This document shows positions 43,113 to 51,556 of a stretch of DNA of 51,577 bases, piece by piece. The notes under the pieces were generated by a model. That model was not told the DNA's origin. It saw nothing but the letters and a program-made list of their open reading frames with translations, and did no database searches. Where the stretch lies: NCBI RefSeq assembly GCF_022832385.1, contig NZ_JALHLE010000041.1:1-51577 (forward strand), read 5' to 3'. Within the stretch, counting starts at the first letter, position 1. Each line of letters starts with the position of its first letter. Origin of the DNA: Novosphingobium album (ex Hu et al. 2023) (GTDB taxonomy: Bacteria; Pseudomonadota; Alphaproteobacteria; Sphingomonadales; Sphingomonadaceae). Both the position numbers and the translations under genes were made by a program.

Positions 43113-45218
43113 ATGGTGACGAACAACAGGCGTGACTTCCTCAAGGCTGCCGGCGTGCTCGGCACCGCCGCGTCTTTCCCCGCGAGCATCGGGCGGGCGC
43201 TGGCCATCCCGGCGCGGCGCGTCACCGGCACGATCAAGGACGTGAAGCACGTCGTCATCCTGATGCAGGAGAACCGCTCCTTCGATCACTACTTCGGGAC
43301 GATGAAGGGCGTGCGCGGGTTCGGCGACCGGCACACGGTGCCGCTGCCGGATGGGCGTACGGTCTGGGACCAGTTGAACGGCGCGGGGGTGTTGCCGCCG
43401 TTCCATCTTGATACCGAGGCGACCAATGCCATGAAAGTCCCCGGCACGCCACATTCCTTCGCGGATGCGCAGGCGGCGTGGAACCAGGGCAACTTCGGCC
43501 TCTGGCCCAAGTACAAGACCGACTATTCGATGGGCTATTTCGGGCGCGAGGACATTCCTTTCCAGTTCGCGATGGCCGAAGCCTTCACCATCTGCGATGC
43601 CTATCACTGCTCGGTCACATCGGGCACCGACCCCAACCGCATCGTCTTCTGGTCCGGCTCCAGCTTCGATCCGCGCGAGCGCGAACGCGGCGTCAATTGC
43701 CGCGACGACAAGTCCGAGCCCAACAACCTGCGCTGCTGGATCAAGGGTGCCTTGCCCGAACCGGGCTATACTTACGCCGGCAACGCGCTTGAATGGGCGA
43801 CGATCCCCGAAGTGCTGGAGCAGCAGGGTATCGATTGGCGCATCTATCAGGACCCCAACGATAACTGGACCGGCGCGATGCATGGCGGCCTCGCCTTCGA
43901 GGGTTTCCGCACCTGCAAGCCGGGCGAGGCACTTTATGAGCGCGGGATGCGGCACTGGTCGCTGGAACAGCTCGAACGGGATGTGAAGGACGGCACCTTG
44001 CCTGCCGTGTCATGGGTGTTGCCGCCGAGGGAATGGTCCGAGCATCCTTCCGCCTCCACGCCGATTGAAGGCGCCGAATTCACGGCGCGCGTGCTCGATG
44101 CGCTCACCGCCAATCCCGACGTCTGGGCCAGCACGGTGTTCTTCCAGACCTTCGACGAGAACGACGGCCTGTTCGACCATGTGCCGCCGCCCGCGCCGCC
44201 TTCCATCAATGCGGACGGGACATTTGCGGGCAAGGCGACATTCCCGCTCGACGGCGAATACTTCGACGATCACGAGGACAAGTACACCTCGCGCGACGAT
44301 GGGATCACCGGCACCACGCGTCCCTGGGGGCTGGGGCCGCGCGTGCCGATGTATGTGGTCTCACCGTGGAGCAAGGGTGGCTGGGTCAATTCGGAGACCT
44401 TCGACCACACCTCGGTCGGCCGCTTCCTCGAAGCGCGCTTCGGCGTCACCATTCCGGCGATCAGCCCATGGCACCGCGCGATGTGCGGCGATCTGACCTC
44501 ATGCTTCGATTTTCGCACGGAAGCGGACCGGGCCTTTCCGCGACTGCCGGATGCAACCGGCTCGAAGGAAGCGCTCGCCCTTCATCTGCAGCGCCCGAAG
44601 ATCCTGCCGCCCCGTAACGGCGCGCACCCGCTTCAGGAACAGGGCCTGCGCCGCTCGCGCGCATTGCCGTACGTGTTGCATGTCGATGTCGAGCCCAATC
44701 CCGAAACCGGCACTGTCACGCTGCATTTCATCAACGAAGGCATGGTGGGTGCCGTCTTCCAAGTTTACGACAAGCACCGCCTCGACCGGCTGCCCCGGCG
44801 CTATTGCGTGGAAGCTGGCAAGCAGCTTGCCGACATCTGGCGTCCAAAGGGCGAGCAGGGCTTCGATATTCTGGTTCTCGGGCCCAACGGCTTCCGGCGG
44901 TCCTTCACGGCGGACCGAGCAGAAATGCTGCCCTTGCTGGCCGCCCGCTACGATCTGGCCGGGCAAGCCCTGGTTCTGGCATTCAGCAATCCTGGACCTG
45001 CATCATTGGAACTGAATGTCGGCGCCGACCGCTATGGGGTGAACACGCCGCGCAAACTCGGCATCGAGGCAGGCACGAAGCAGCGGCTGCGCTGGTCTGC
45101 CGCCGAGACGCAGCGCTGGTACGACTTCGAGGTAACCGGATCCGGGTTCAGCTCAAGACTCGCCGGCCGCTTCGAGGACGGCAGCCATGGGGTGAGTGAT
45201 CCCTTGATATTCAGCTGA
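43113..45218 (+). CDS. plcN: Phosphocholine-type phospholipase C, Tat-exported
   Basis: A 701-residue phosphoesterase. The twin-arginine signal NRRDFLKAAG has Arg6-Arg7. The catalytic domain (about 40-460) begins VVILMQENRSFDHYFGTMKGVRGFGD (Glu53-Asn54 metal/nucleophile region) and includes TSGTDPNRI and FFQTFDENDGLFDHVPPPAPP, typical of the AcpA/PlcH/PlcN family. Two C-terminal beta domains (about 500-700) include LHVDVEPNPETGTVTLHFINEG and WYDFEVTGSGFSSRLAGRFEDG. Such enzymes cleave phosphatidylcholine or sphingomyelin to release phosphocholine. ATG 43113 follows AGGAGA, 23 bp after the permease, so it is the last gene of the operon. The exact lipid preference is not decided by sequence. 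Confidence 0.9.
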   Translation: MVTNNRRDFLKAAGVLGTAASFPASIGRALAIPARRVTGTIKDVKHVVILMQENRSFDHYFGTMKGVRGFGDRHTVPLPDGRTVWDQLNGAGVLPPFHLDTEATNAMKVPGTPHSFADAQAAWNQGNFGLWPKYKTDYSMGYFGREDIPFQFAMAEAFTICDAYHCSVTSGTDPNRIVFWSGSSFDPRERERGVNCRDDKSEPNNLRCWIKGALPEPGYTYAGNALEWATIPEVLEQQGIDWRIYQDPNDNWTGAMHGGLAFEGFRTCKPGEALYERGMRHWSLEQLERDVKDGTLPAVSWVLPPREWSEHPSASTPIEGAEFTARVLDALTANPDVWASTVFFQTFDENDGLFDHVPPPAPPSINADGTFAGKATFPLDGEYFDDHEDKYTSRDDGITGTTRPWGLGPRVPMYVVSPWSKGGWVNSETFDHTSVGRFLEARFGVTIPAISPWHRAMCGDLTSCFDFRTEADRAFPRLPDATGSKEALALHLQRPKILPPRNGAHPLQEQGLRRSRALPYVLHVDVEPNPETGTVTLHFINEGMVGAVFQVYDKHRLDRLPRRYCVEAGKQLADIWRPKGEQGFDILVLGPNGFRRSFTADRAEMLPLLAARYDLAGQALVLAFSNPGPASLELNVGADRYGVNTPRKLGIEAGTKQRLRWSAAETQRWYDFEVTGSGFSSRLAGRFEDGSHGVSDPLIFS

Positions 45219-45775
45219 TGGCGAAGCTTCTGTGCCAGGGGCTTCGAAGGCATCATGCTATTGGCTGAGCGAACGGCTACTTGCGCCGATCATCCTCCGG
45301 GAAGAGACGTTCCGGATCGTCCGGCTTTGCCGACATTTAGCCTTCGCGCTCATGTGCCGATCACGACCACCCAGTTCTCATCTTCATCCTGCCCGGCGCG
45401 CCACCTTCTGCGGAAGGTGGCCTTCTCCCCCTGTAATCTTGGGTTTCCGGAGAACGTTGGCTCCGTCACGTTGCGAAGGAGTTGCGTGCCGACAGGTCAA
45501 TCGTGGCATGAAGAAATGAGTTGTCCAGGGCCTCTCCGTTTGGCCTGGCGACGAACGATCTGTGCTATTGAGCTAACTCTGCCGAAGGAGTTGCGAGATG
45601 CCACCGGTGTGGTGGATGATCGATCGAGATCGTAAATATGGCGATGCCGTTTGCCTCAAGAGCTTCGAGCTTATTTTCGGGTAAGTCCCGATTGTTCCCG
45701 GCCTATCCGGGTGGCAGTTGACGGCCATCTCGGCTAGAGCGGCCCATCCCACTTTGAAAAGGCTTTGGTGTTAGC
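45219..45775. other. 557-bp gene-free region between the phospholipase and gmd genes
   Basis: No credible coding sequence. It holds a hairpin GCCACCTT/AAGGTGGC (45400-45421, 6-nt loop, followed by CTTCTCCCC), which may serve as a weak terminator, and a 13-bp direct repeat CGAAGGAGTTGCG (near 45474 and 45586). It must carry the gmd promoter, but no clear -35/-10 pair was found. Confidence 0.5.
45400..45421 (+). terminator. Weak terminator-like hairpin after the phospholipase operon
   Basis: 8-bp perfect stem with a CTGCGG loop, pyrimidine-rich but T-poor tail, about 180 bp after the phospholipase stop. Confidence 0.35.
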
Positions 45776-46900
45776 ATGGTGAAGAAAAAGGCCCTCATTA
45801 CAGGGGTTACCGGACAGGACGGTTCCTACCTTGCAGAATTCCTTCTCGAAAAGGGTTACGAGGTCCACGGCATCAAGCGCCGCGCCTCGCTTTTCAATAC
45901 CCAGCGCATCGATCATATTTACGCCGACCCTCATGTTGAGAGCGCCGACTTCCATCTGCACTACGGCGACCTGAGCGACACTTCCAATCTCACTCGCCTG
46001 ATCTCCGCGATCGGGCCGGACGAGGTCTATAATCTGGGCGCACAGAGTCACGTTGCAGTGAGTTTCGAGGCGCCCGAGTATACCGCCGATGTCGACGGTA
46101 TCGGAACGCTGCGCCTGCTCGAGGCGATCCGCTTTCTCGGGCTGGAGAAGACGACGCGTTTTTACCAGGCATCGACTTCTGAACTCTACGGCCTCGTTCA
46201 GGAAATCCCGCAGCGCGAGACGACACCGTTCCACCCGCGTTCGCCTTATGCGGTGGCCAAGCTCTATGCGTACTGGATCACGGTCAACTACCGTGAGGCC
46301 TACGGCATGTATGCATGCAACGGCATCCTGTTCAACCACGAGAGCCCGCGTCGCGGCGAGACTTTCGTAACCCGCAAGATCACGCGGGGCTTGGCCAACA
46401 TCAGCCAGGGCCTCGAAAGCTGCCTCTACATGGGCAACATCGATGCCCTGCGCGACTGGGGGCATGCCAAGGATTACGTGCGCATGCAGTGGATGATGCT
46501 GCAGCAGGACCACCCCGAGGATTTCGTGATCGCCACGGGCGTCCAATACTCGGTGCGCGAGTTCATCCAGTGGTCGGCGGCCGAACTGGGCATCACCCTG
46601 GCTTTCGAAGGCGAAGGCACCGAGGAAGTCGGCGTCGTGGCAGCAATCGAGGGCGATATCGCCGCGTGCGTGGCGGTAGGCGACGTGATCCTGCGCATCG
46701 ATCCGCGCTATTATCGCCCGGCCGAAGTCGAAACGCTGCTGGGCGATCCGACCAAGGCGAAGGAAAAGCTGGGCTGGACGCCCCAGATCACCGCGCAGGA
46801 AATGTGCGTGGAAATGGTGGCCGAAGATCTCAAGGCGGCCCGGCGCCATGCGCTGCTAAAGCAGCATGGTCTGACCATGCCTGTCTCGCTGGAGCTCTGA
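45776..46900 (+). CDS. gmd: GDP-mannose 4,6-dehydratase
   Basis: A 374-residue extended short-chain dehydrogenase. The NAD(P)-binding glycine motif is GVTGQDGSYLAEFLLEKGYEVHGIKRR. The active site has Thr/Ser-Glu in ASTSELYG and the YxxxK motif in SPYAVAKLYAYW. RIDHIY, NHESPRRGETFVTRKITR and RDWGHAKDYV are Gmd signatures. It converts GDP-mannose to GDP-4-keto-6-deoxymannose for 6-deoxyhexose sugars. The next gene, fcl, completes GDP-L-fucose, 5 bp downstream. Confidence 0.97.
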   Translation: MVKKKALITGVTGQDGSYLAEFLLEKGYEVHGIKRRASLFNTQRIDHIYADPHVESADFHLHYGDLSDTSNLTRLISAIGPDEVYNLGAQSHVAVSFEAPEYTADVDGIGTLRLLEAIRFLGLEKTTRFYQASTSELYGLVQEIPQRETTPFHPRSPYAVAKLYAYWITVNYREAYGMYACNGILFNHESPRRGETFVTRKITRGLANISQGLESCLYMGNIDALRDWGHAKDYVRMQWMMLQQDHPEDFVIATGVQYSVREFIQWSAAELGITLAFEGEGTEEVGVVAAIEGDIAACVAVGDVILRIDPRYYRPAEVETLLGDPTKAKEKLGWTPQITAQEMCVEMVAEDLKAARRHALLKQHGLTMPVSLEL

Positions 46901-46905
46901 AAGGC

Positions 46906-47868
46906 ATGTCAATGAAGGTTTTCGTTGCAGGCCATCGCGGCATGGTGGGCGGTGCGATCGCGCGCAAGTTGCGAGAACGGGGGGATGAACTCGTGGTGCG
47001 CACGCGGGCCGAACTGGATCTGCTGGACCAGCAGGCGGTGCGCGCGTTCATGGCGTCCGAAAGGCCCGACGCGGTGGTCCTGGCTGCGGCCAAGGTGGGT
47101 GGCATCCATGCTAACAACACCTATCCTGCGCAGTTCATCTTCGAGAACCTGATGATGGAATGCAACGTGGTGAACGAGGCTTTCGCGGCGGGTGTGGAGC
47201 GGCTCCTGTTCCTGGGGTCCTCATGCATCTATCCGCGCGAGGCGGCGCAGCCGATCCGGGAGAGCGCATTGCTGACAGGACCGCTGGAAGCCACCAACGA
47301 GCCCTATGCGATTGCCAAGATCGCCGGAATCAAGCTGTGCGAAAGCTATAATCGCCAGTACGGCACCGACTATCGCAGCGTGATGCCGACCAACCTCTAT
47401 GGTCCCGGCGACAATTTCCATCCTGTCAATTCGCATGTCCTGCCCGCGCTTTTGCGGCGGTTCCACGCTGCGGCGCAGGAAGGTCTCGAGGAGGTCGTGA
47501 TCTGGGGAACGGGGACGCCCCGGCGCGAATTCCTGCACGTCGACGACATGGCGGAAGGCTCGCTCTTCGTGCTTGACCTCGACAAGGAAACCTACGCGGC
47601 AAATACCGAGACGATGCTCAGCCACATCAACGTGGGCTATGGCGAGGACGTCACAATTGGCGAACTGGCGCACCTCATCGCGCAGGTTACCGGCTATTCG
47701 GGGCGCATCGGCTTTGATGCGAGCAAGCCTGATGGGACGATGCGCAAGCTGATGGACAGCTCCCGGCTCGAGGCGATGGGGTGGAAAGCGCGCATTGCAC
47801 TGGAAGACGGCGTGCGCGAGACCTATCGCTGGTTTCTCGCGAACGGTGCTGAACTGCGCGAGGCATGA
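46906..47868 (+). CDS. fcl: GDP-L-fucose synthase
   Basis: A 320-residue bifunctional epimerase-reductase. The NADPH-binding motif is VFVAGHRGMVGGAIARKL. The catalytic residues lie in FLGSSCIYPREA (Ser-Ser-Cys) and PYAIAKIAGIKLCESYNRQYG (Tyr-x3-Lys). MPTNLYGPGDNFHPVNSHVLPALLRRFH is diagnostic. It produces GDP-L-fucose from the Gmd product. ATG 46906 or ATG 46912 could be used; AAGG lies 7 bases before the latter. No glycosyltransferase or polymerase genes flank the pair. Confidence 0.96.
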   Translation: MSMKVFVAGHRGMVGGAIARKLRERGDELVVRTRAELDLLDQQAVRAFMASERPDAVVLAAAKVGGIHANNTYPAQFIFENLMMECNVVNEAFAAGVERLLFLGSSCIYPREAAQPIRESALLTGPLEATNEPYAIAKIAGIKLCESYNRQYGTDYRSVMPTNLYGPGDNFHPVNSHVLPALLRRFHAAAQEGLEEVVIWGTGTPRREFLHVDDMAEGSLFVLDLDKETYAANTETMLSHINVGYGEDVTIGELAHLIAQVTGYSGRIGFDASKPDGTMRKLMDSSRLEAMGWKARIALEDGVRETYRWFLANGAELREA

Positions 47869-47942
47869 TACTGGCAGTGCTGCCGGGCGGTTGGCGAAGG
47901 ATAACGGTACGCTCTAGCGGCTGCGCCAGCCTTTCCTGACCA

Positions 47943-49007
47943 TCACCGGAGTGGCGGGCGATCTCCCGCGACAAGCAGCACGGCGAGACCGGATACCTGG
48001 GCCGCCGCGCCCACTTGCAAGCTCCTTTCCGCCCAGTCACCGCTGACCGGCTGCCTGCCCGAAGCGCTCTGGATCCAGACTGCCCCGGCATTCTGGCGGA
48101 CCCATGCCATGATTTCTCGGCGCTCGGGACCATCCGGCAGACTCTCCAGAAGGTGGCCGAGATGATAGGCGAATATGCCCTTGAACAGGAGGCCGTCCGA
48201 GCCGATTGCGTCGACGGGCTCGTGGAGGATTCCTTCGGGCGTTGAAAGACCGCGTATGGCGGCGATGGCCGTCCGCACCGCGAGTTCGTCGTAGTGTGCA
48301 TTTCCGGTCACCCCGGCCAGATCGTTGAGGCCGCCGATCAGCACGCCCTGATTGTAGCTGAAACGGGGCTGGCCGTTATTGCGGCAATCCGCGTCGAGGC
48401 CATCGTTCACCAGCCCGTCGGGCCCGATCATCGACGACTGCGCGAACCACGACCAGCCGCGCAAGGCCCATTCCCGGTAGCTCGCCTGTCCGGTCGCACG
48501 GAACATCTGTGTAGAGGCATAGATGAGCAATTCGTTGGTGATCGCATTCTTGTAGGTTCGCCGCCGGTCCCACCACAGCCCGCCGCCGCAGTGATCGTCC
48601 CAGTACGTGGTAACGACATGGCGGTATGTGGCGGCGGCATAGGCCAGCAGTTCGGGGTCGCGCCCGATCCACCAGGCATGGACGCTGGCGATGACCGCCC
48701 ACAGGTCGTCGTCGTTGGCGGAAAGGCCGGTGCGGTTGCGCACGGCACCGGTGATCTTGCGGTCCCACCGGCGGTCACCGGTCCGCCTGCGATAGTCGAT
48801 CAGCACGTCGGCGGCGACGAAGCGTTGCCAGGGCTCGATGCCGTCCCATCCGCCAGCTACGCCCCAGTGCCGGTCGAGATATCTGGCGGTGATCCGTGCG
48901 CGTGTTGCCCATCCGTCGTCCCGGGCCAGGAGCGGCGCCGAACCCAGCAGGAGTAGTAGGGCGGCGAACAGGCGCGCCAGCCCTGCGCGAAGGGGGGCAT
49001 GCTTCAA
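47943..49007 (-). CDS. Secreted glycosyl hydrolase, GH76 (alpha-1,6-mannanase) family
   Basis: A 354-residue exported (alpha/alpha)6-barrel protein. TTG 49007 follows AAGGAAG by six bases and gives a standard signal peptide ending PLLARDDG; GTG 49058 in frame is an alternative. The acidic pair typical of GH76 is in LSANDDDLWAVIASVHAWW (Asp99-Asp101). YWDDHCGGGLWWD, TYKNAITNELLIYAST and FSYNQGVLIGGLNDL match the repeated helical hairpins of the family. It may trim alpha-mannan or a related polymer. It is convergent with fcl, so no co-transcription. Confidence 0.85.
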   Translation of the reverse strand: MKHAPLRAGLARLFAALLLLLGSAPLLARDDGWATRARITARYLDRHWGVAGGWDGIEPWQRFVAADVLIDYRRRTGDRRWDRKITGAVRNRTGLSANDDDLWAVIASVHAWWIGRDPELLAYAAATYRHVVTTYWDDHCGGGLWWDRRRTYKNAITNELLIYASTQMFRATGQASYREWALRGWSWFAQSSMIGPDGLVNDGLDADCRNNGQPRFSYNQGVLIGGLNDLAGVTGNAHYDELAVRTAIAAIRGLSTPEGILHEPVDAIGSDGLLFKGIFAYHLGHLLESLPDGPERREIMAWVRQNAGAVWIQSASGRQPVSGDWAERSLQVGAAAQVSGLAVLLVAGDRPPLR

Positions 49008-49158
49008 CCGCGGCTTCCTTCTGCCTGCCTGGACCGCGGCGGGATGTAGCAAAGACACCTTGCGCCGTCAGCCGGGATGCCTGACGCCAGTGGTAAACAT
49101 TGCGGGGTACGAAGCTCTGGCGTAGAATAAGCCTCAAACTAACCGAGCGGAGCATCCC

Positions 49159-50484
49159 ATGACGATGCAGAGCCGGATGACAGAGAGCGAGACGGACCTT
49201 CTCCACGGCCTGCGTGCCGCGGCGGAACGCCTGCCCAGTCCTGATGCGCCCGATTTCGCAGATGCTTTCGAGCGTTTCGGCAATGCCCGCGTGGTCTTGC
49301 TGGGCGAGGCGACACATGGAACTCATGAATTCTACGCGGCGCGCGCGGCTATCACGCGTCGGCTGATCGAGCGGCACGGCTTCAACATCGTCGCGGTCGA
49401 GGGCGACTGGCCGGATATCGCGCGCATCGATGCCTATGTCCGGTGCCGCGCGCCGCGTCCGCGCCGGGGCGAGCCGTTTCTGCGTTTTCCCACCTGGATG
49501 TGGCGCAACGAGGAAGTGCTGGCTCTGGCAGACTGGCTGCGCGGGCACAACGCGGCGCTGCCTGAAGACAGGCGCGCGAGCATGCACGGGCTCGACGTCT
49601 ATTCGCTCAGCGAATCGATCCATGCGGTGATCGCCTATCTCGACGCTCACGATCCGGATGCGGCCGCCGAGGCCCGGCAGCGTTACGCTTGCCTGATGCC
49701 CTGGCAGGACGAACCGCAGCACTATGGCCGGGCGGTGGAGCACGGTACGCTGCGCGGCTGCGAGGATTCGGTCTTGGCCCAGCTCGAGGGGCTGCTGGCC
49801 CGCCGCATGGAATACATGCGGGAAGACGGCGAGGCCTTCTTCGACGCCGAGCAGAACGCCCGGATCGTGCGCGGGGCGGAGCAATACTACCGCGCGATGT
49901 ACCGTGGCTCGGCTGCGAGCTGGAACCTGCGTGACCGGCACATGTTCGATACCTTGCTGCGCCTCATGGCGCACCGCGAGGACGCGCGCGCGGTGATCTG
50001 GGCGCACAATTCGCATATCGGCAATGCCTCGGCCACGGCGATGGGCTGGCAGGGCGAATTCAACATCGGCGAACTTTCGCGCGCGGCCTTCGGCGACGAG
50101 GCGGTCCTGATCGGTTTCGGCACCGACCGGGGCACTGTCGCCGCCGCGTCGGACTGGGGCGCTGACATGCGCGTGATGCAGGTGCGCCCGGCCCGCGACG
50201 ACAGCTGGGAAGCAGCCTTCCGCCACACCGGCATTGCCCGCAGTCTGACCGACTGGCGCGGCCCCCGGCGCAAGGCGCTTGGCGAAATGCTCTCGCAGAC
50301 CTTGCTCGAACGCGCGATCGGCGTGGTCTACCGGCCCGGGACCGAGCGGCAGAGCCATTACTTCGAAGCCGTCATCGCCGACCAGTTCGACGCTTTCGTC
50401 TGGTTCGAGGAAACGCGGGCTGTGACGCCGCTGGGGCACGAGAAGCCCCACGGCGCCCCCGAAACCTGGCCATTCGGGCTGTGA
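49159..50484 (+). CDS. Erythromycin-esterase family protein
   Basis: A 441-residue protein of the EreA/EreB-like superfamily. VVLLGEATHGTHEFYAAR has the conserved Glu50 and His53, FNIVAVEGDWPD has Glu81, and VIWAHNSHIGNAS has the second catalytic-site His. Family members include macrolide esterases, but most environmental homologues, especially those next to phosphoribosyltransferases, have unknown substrates, so a resistance role should not be assumed. It starts at ATG 49159 after GAGCGGAG. Its stop overlaps the following GTG (GTGA). Confidence 0.9.
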   Translation: MTMQSRMTESETDLLHGLRAAAERLPSPDAPDFADAFERFGNARVVLLGEATHGTHEFYAARAAITRRLIERHGFNIVAVEGDWPDIARIDAYVRCRAPRPRRGEPFLRFPTWMWRNEEVLALADWLRGHNAALPEDRRASMHGLDVYSLSESIHAVIAYLDAHDPDAAAEARQRYACLMPWQDEPQHYGRAVEHGTLRGCEDSVLAQLEGLLARRMEYMREDGEAFFDAEQNARIVRGAEQYYRAMYRGSAASWNLRDRHMFDTLLRLMAHREDARAVIWAHNSHIGNASATAMGWQGEFNIGELSRAAFGDEAVLIGFGTDRGTVAAASDWGADMRVMQVRPARDDSWEAAFRHTGIARSLTDWRGPRRKALGEMLSQTLLERAIGVVYRPGTERQSHYFEAVIADQFDAFVWFEETRAVTPLGHEKPHGAPETWPFGL

Positions 50485-50726
50485 ACGCGGCGTCGCTCTC
50501 CGCTGCGCTGAACGCTGGGGCAGACGGCCCGCGCATTACCGTCGACGTCCCCCGTGGCGGACGCTTCATCGCACTCAACGCCGATGCTTATGAAGCCATG
50601 CACTGCGAGAGCGACATGACGATCCTACAGGTCGCGGGCCATCTGTTCGAGGAACCCGGCGCGCTCGATCAGGTCTTCGCTCCCGCCAGCGCATGGTCCA
50701 GGGGCCATCTTGGAGACATGCGATGA
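50481..50726 (+). CDS. 81-residue protein of unknown function, coupled to both neighbours
   Basis: A short frame from GTG 50481 to TGA 50726. It shares 4 bp with the esterase gene upstream (GTGA) and 4 bp with the phosphoribosyltransferase gene downstream (ATGA), which strongly supports that it is translated. The product is small and acidic at the C-terminal side, with RITVDVPRGGRFIALNADAYEAMHCESDMTILQVAGHLFEEPG. No signal peptide, membrane segment or known motif is seen. It may be a partner of one of its neighbours. Confidence 0.65.
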   Translation: MNAASLSAALNAGADGPRITVDVPRGGRFIALNADAYEAMHCESDMTILQVAGHLFEEPGALDQVFAPASAWSRGHLGDMR

Positions 50727-51409
50727 CCGGCCAGATTCTGTTCACGGATCGCCGTGAAGCCGGGCGGAAGCTGGCCGGGGCGGTGCGGGACCTCGATTTC
50801 AAGGATCCGGTGGTGCTGGCCCTGCCGCGTGGCGGCGTGCCGGTGGGTTTCGAGGTCGCTGAAGCGCTGGGCGCACCGTTGGACATTCTGATGGTTCGCA
50901 AGATCGGGGCGCCGGGGCACGAGGAATACGGCATCGGCGCCTTGGTCGACGGGGTTTCGCCGCAAGTCGTAGTCGATGAGGGGCTGGCGCGGATGGTGGG
51001 GGCGTCCCGCAACTACATCGATATGCAGATTGCGCGGGAGCTGGCCGAAATCGAGCGCCGCCGCGCACTCTACCGGACCGGATCGCCTGTCACGCTCACG
51101 GGGCGTACGGTGATCGTTGTGGACGATGGGATCGCTACGGGCGGCACGGTTCGCGCGGCGCTGCAGGGCATAGCGAAGGCCGGGGCGGCGAAGGTCGTGC
51201 TCGCGGTTCCTTTGGCGCCGGCAGATGTACTGTCGTCCCTGACAGAGTTGTGCGACCGGGTCATCTGTCTTGCCTCGCCCGACCCATTTCATGCCGTGGG
51301 CATGCACTACAGCGACTTCCGCCAGACCGAGGATGAAGAGGTCATCCGCCTTCTCGCCGAAGCCAGAAACGGGAACAGGCCGGGCCAGTCCTCCGCAAAG
51401 GTGACTTGA
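50723..51409 (+). CDS. Phosphoribosyltransferase-domain protein
   Basis: A 228-residue type I PRTase-fold protein. The PRPP-binding loop is VIVVDDGIATGGTVRAAL (about 131-147). VLALPRGGVPVGFEVAEALGAPLDILMVRKIGAPGHEEYGIGALVDG is typical of the stand-alone Pribosyltran proteins found with erythromycin-esterase or dienelactone-hydrolase relatives. The acceptor base is unknown. ATG 50723 overlaps the upstream stop by 4 bp. It is the last gene of the three-gene cassette. Confidence 0.9.
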   Translation: MTGQILFTDRREAGRKLAGAVRDLDFKDPVVLALPRGGVPVGFEVAEALGAPLDILMVRKIGAPGHEEYGIGALVDGVSPQVVVDEGLARMVGASRNYIDMQIARELAEIERRRALYRTGSPVTLTGRTVIVVDDGIATGGTVRAALQGIAKAGAAKVVLAVPLAPADVLSSLTELCDRVICLASPDPFHAVGMHYSDFRQTEDEEVIRLLAEARNGNRPGQSSAKVT

Positions 51410-51556
51410 AGGGCGCAAGCGGGTGTGGACCGCCTGCTTTCCGTTTGAAGGGAAGCGACCGCGGAGGGCACGATTCATCGGTTTTCATGAAACTTCCACC
51501 CAGAAGCGGCGGAAAACTGCCAAAAACTGGACTCGATGAACTTTTTTTGAAGAAAG

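Noticed and set aside
49159..50484. Macrolide-resistance gene call for the erythromycin-esterase homologue
   Set aside because: Family membership is clear, but linkage to a phosphoribosyltransferase and chromosomal context do not support a resistance function.
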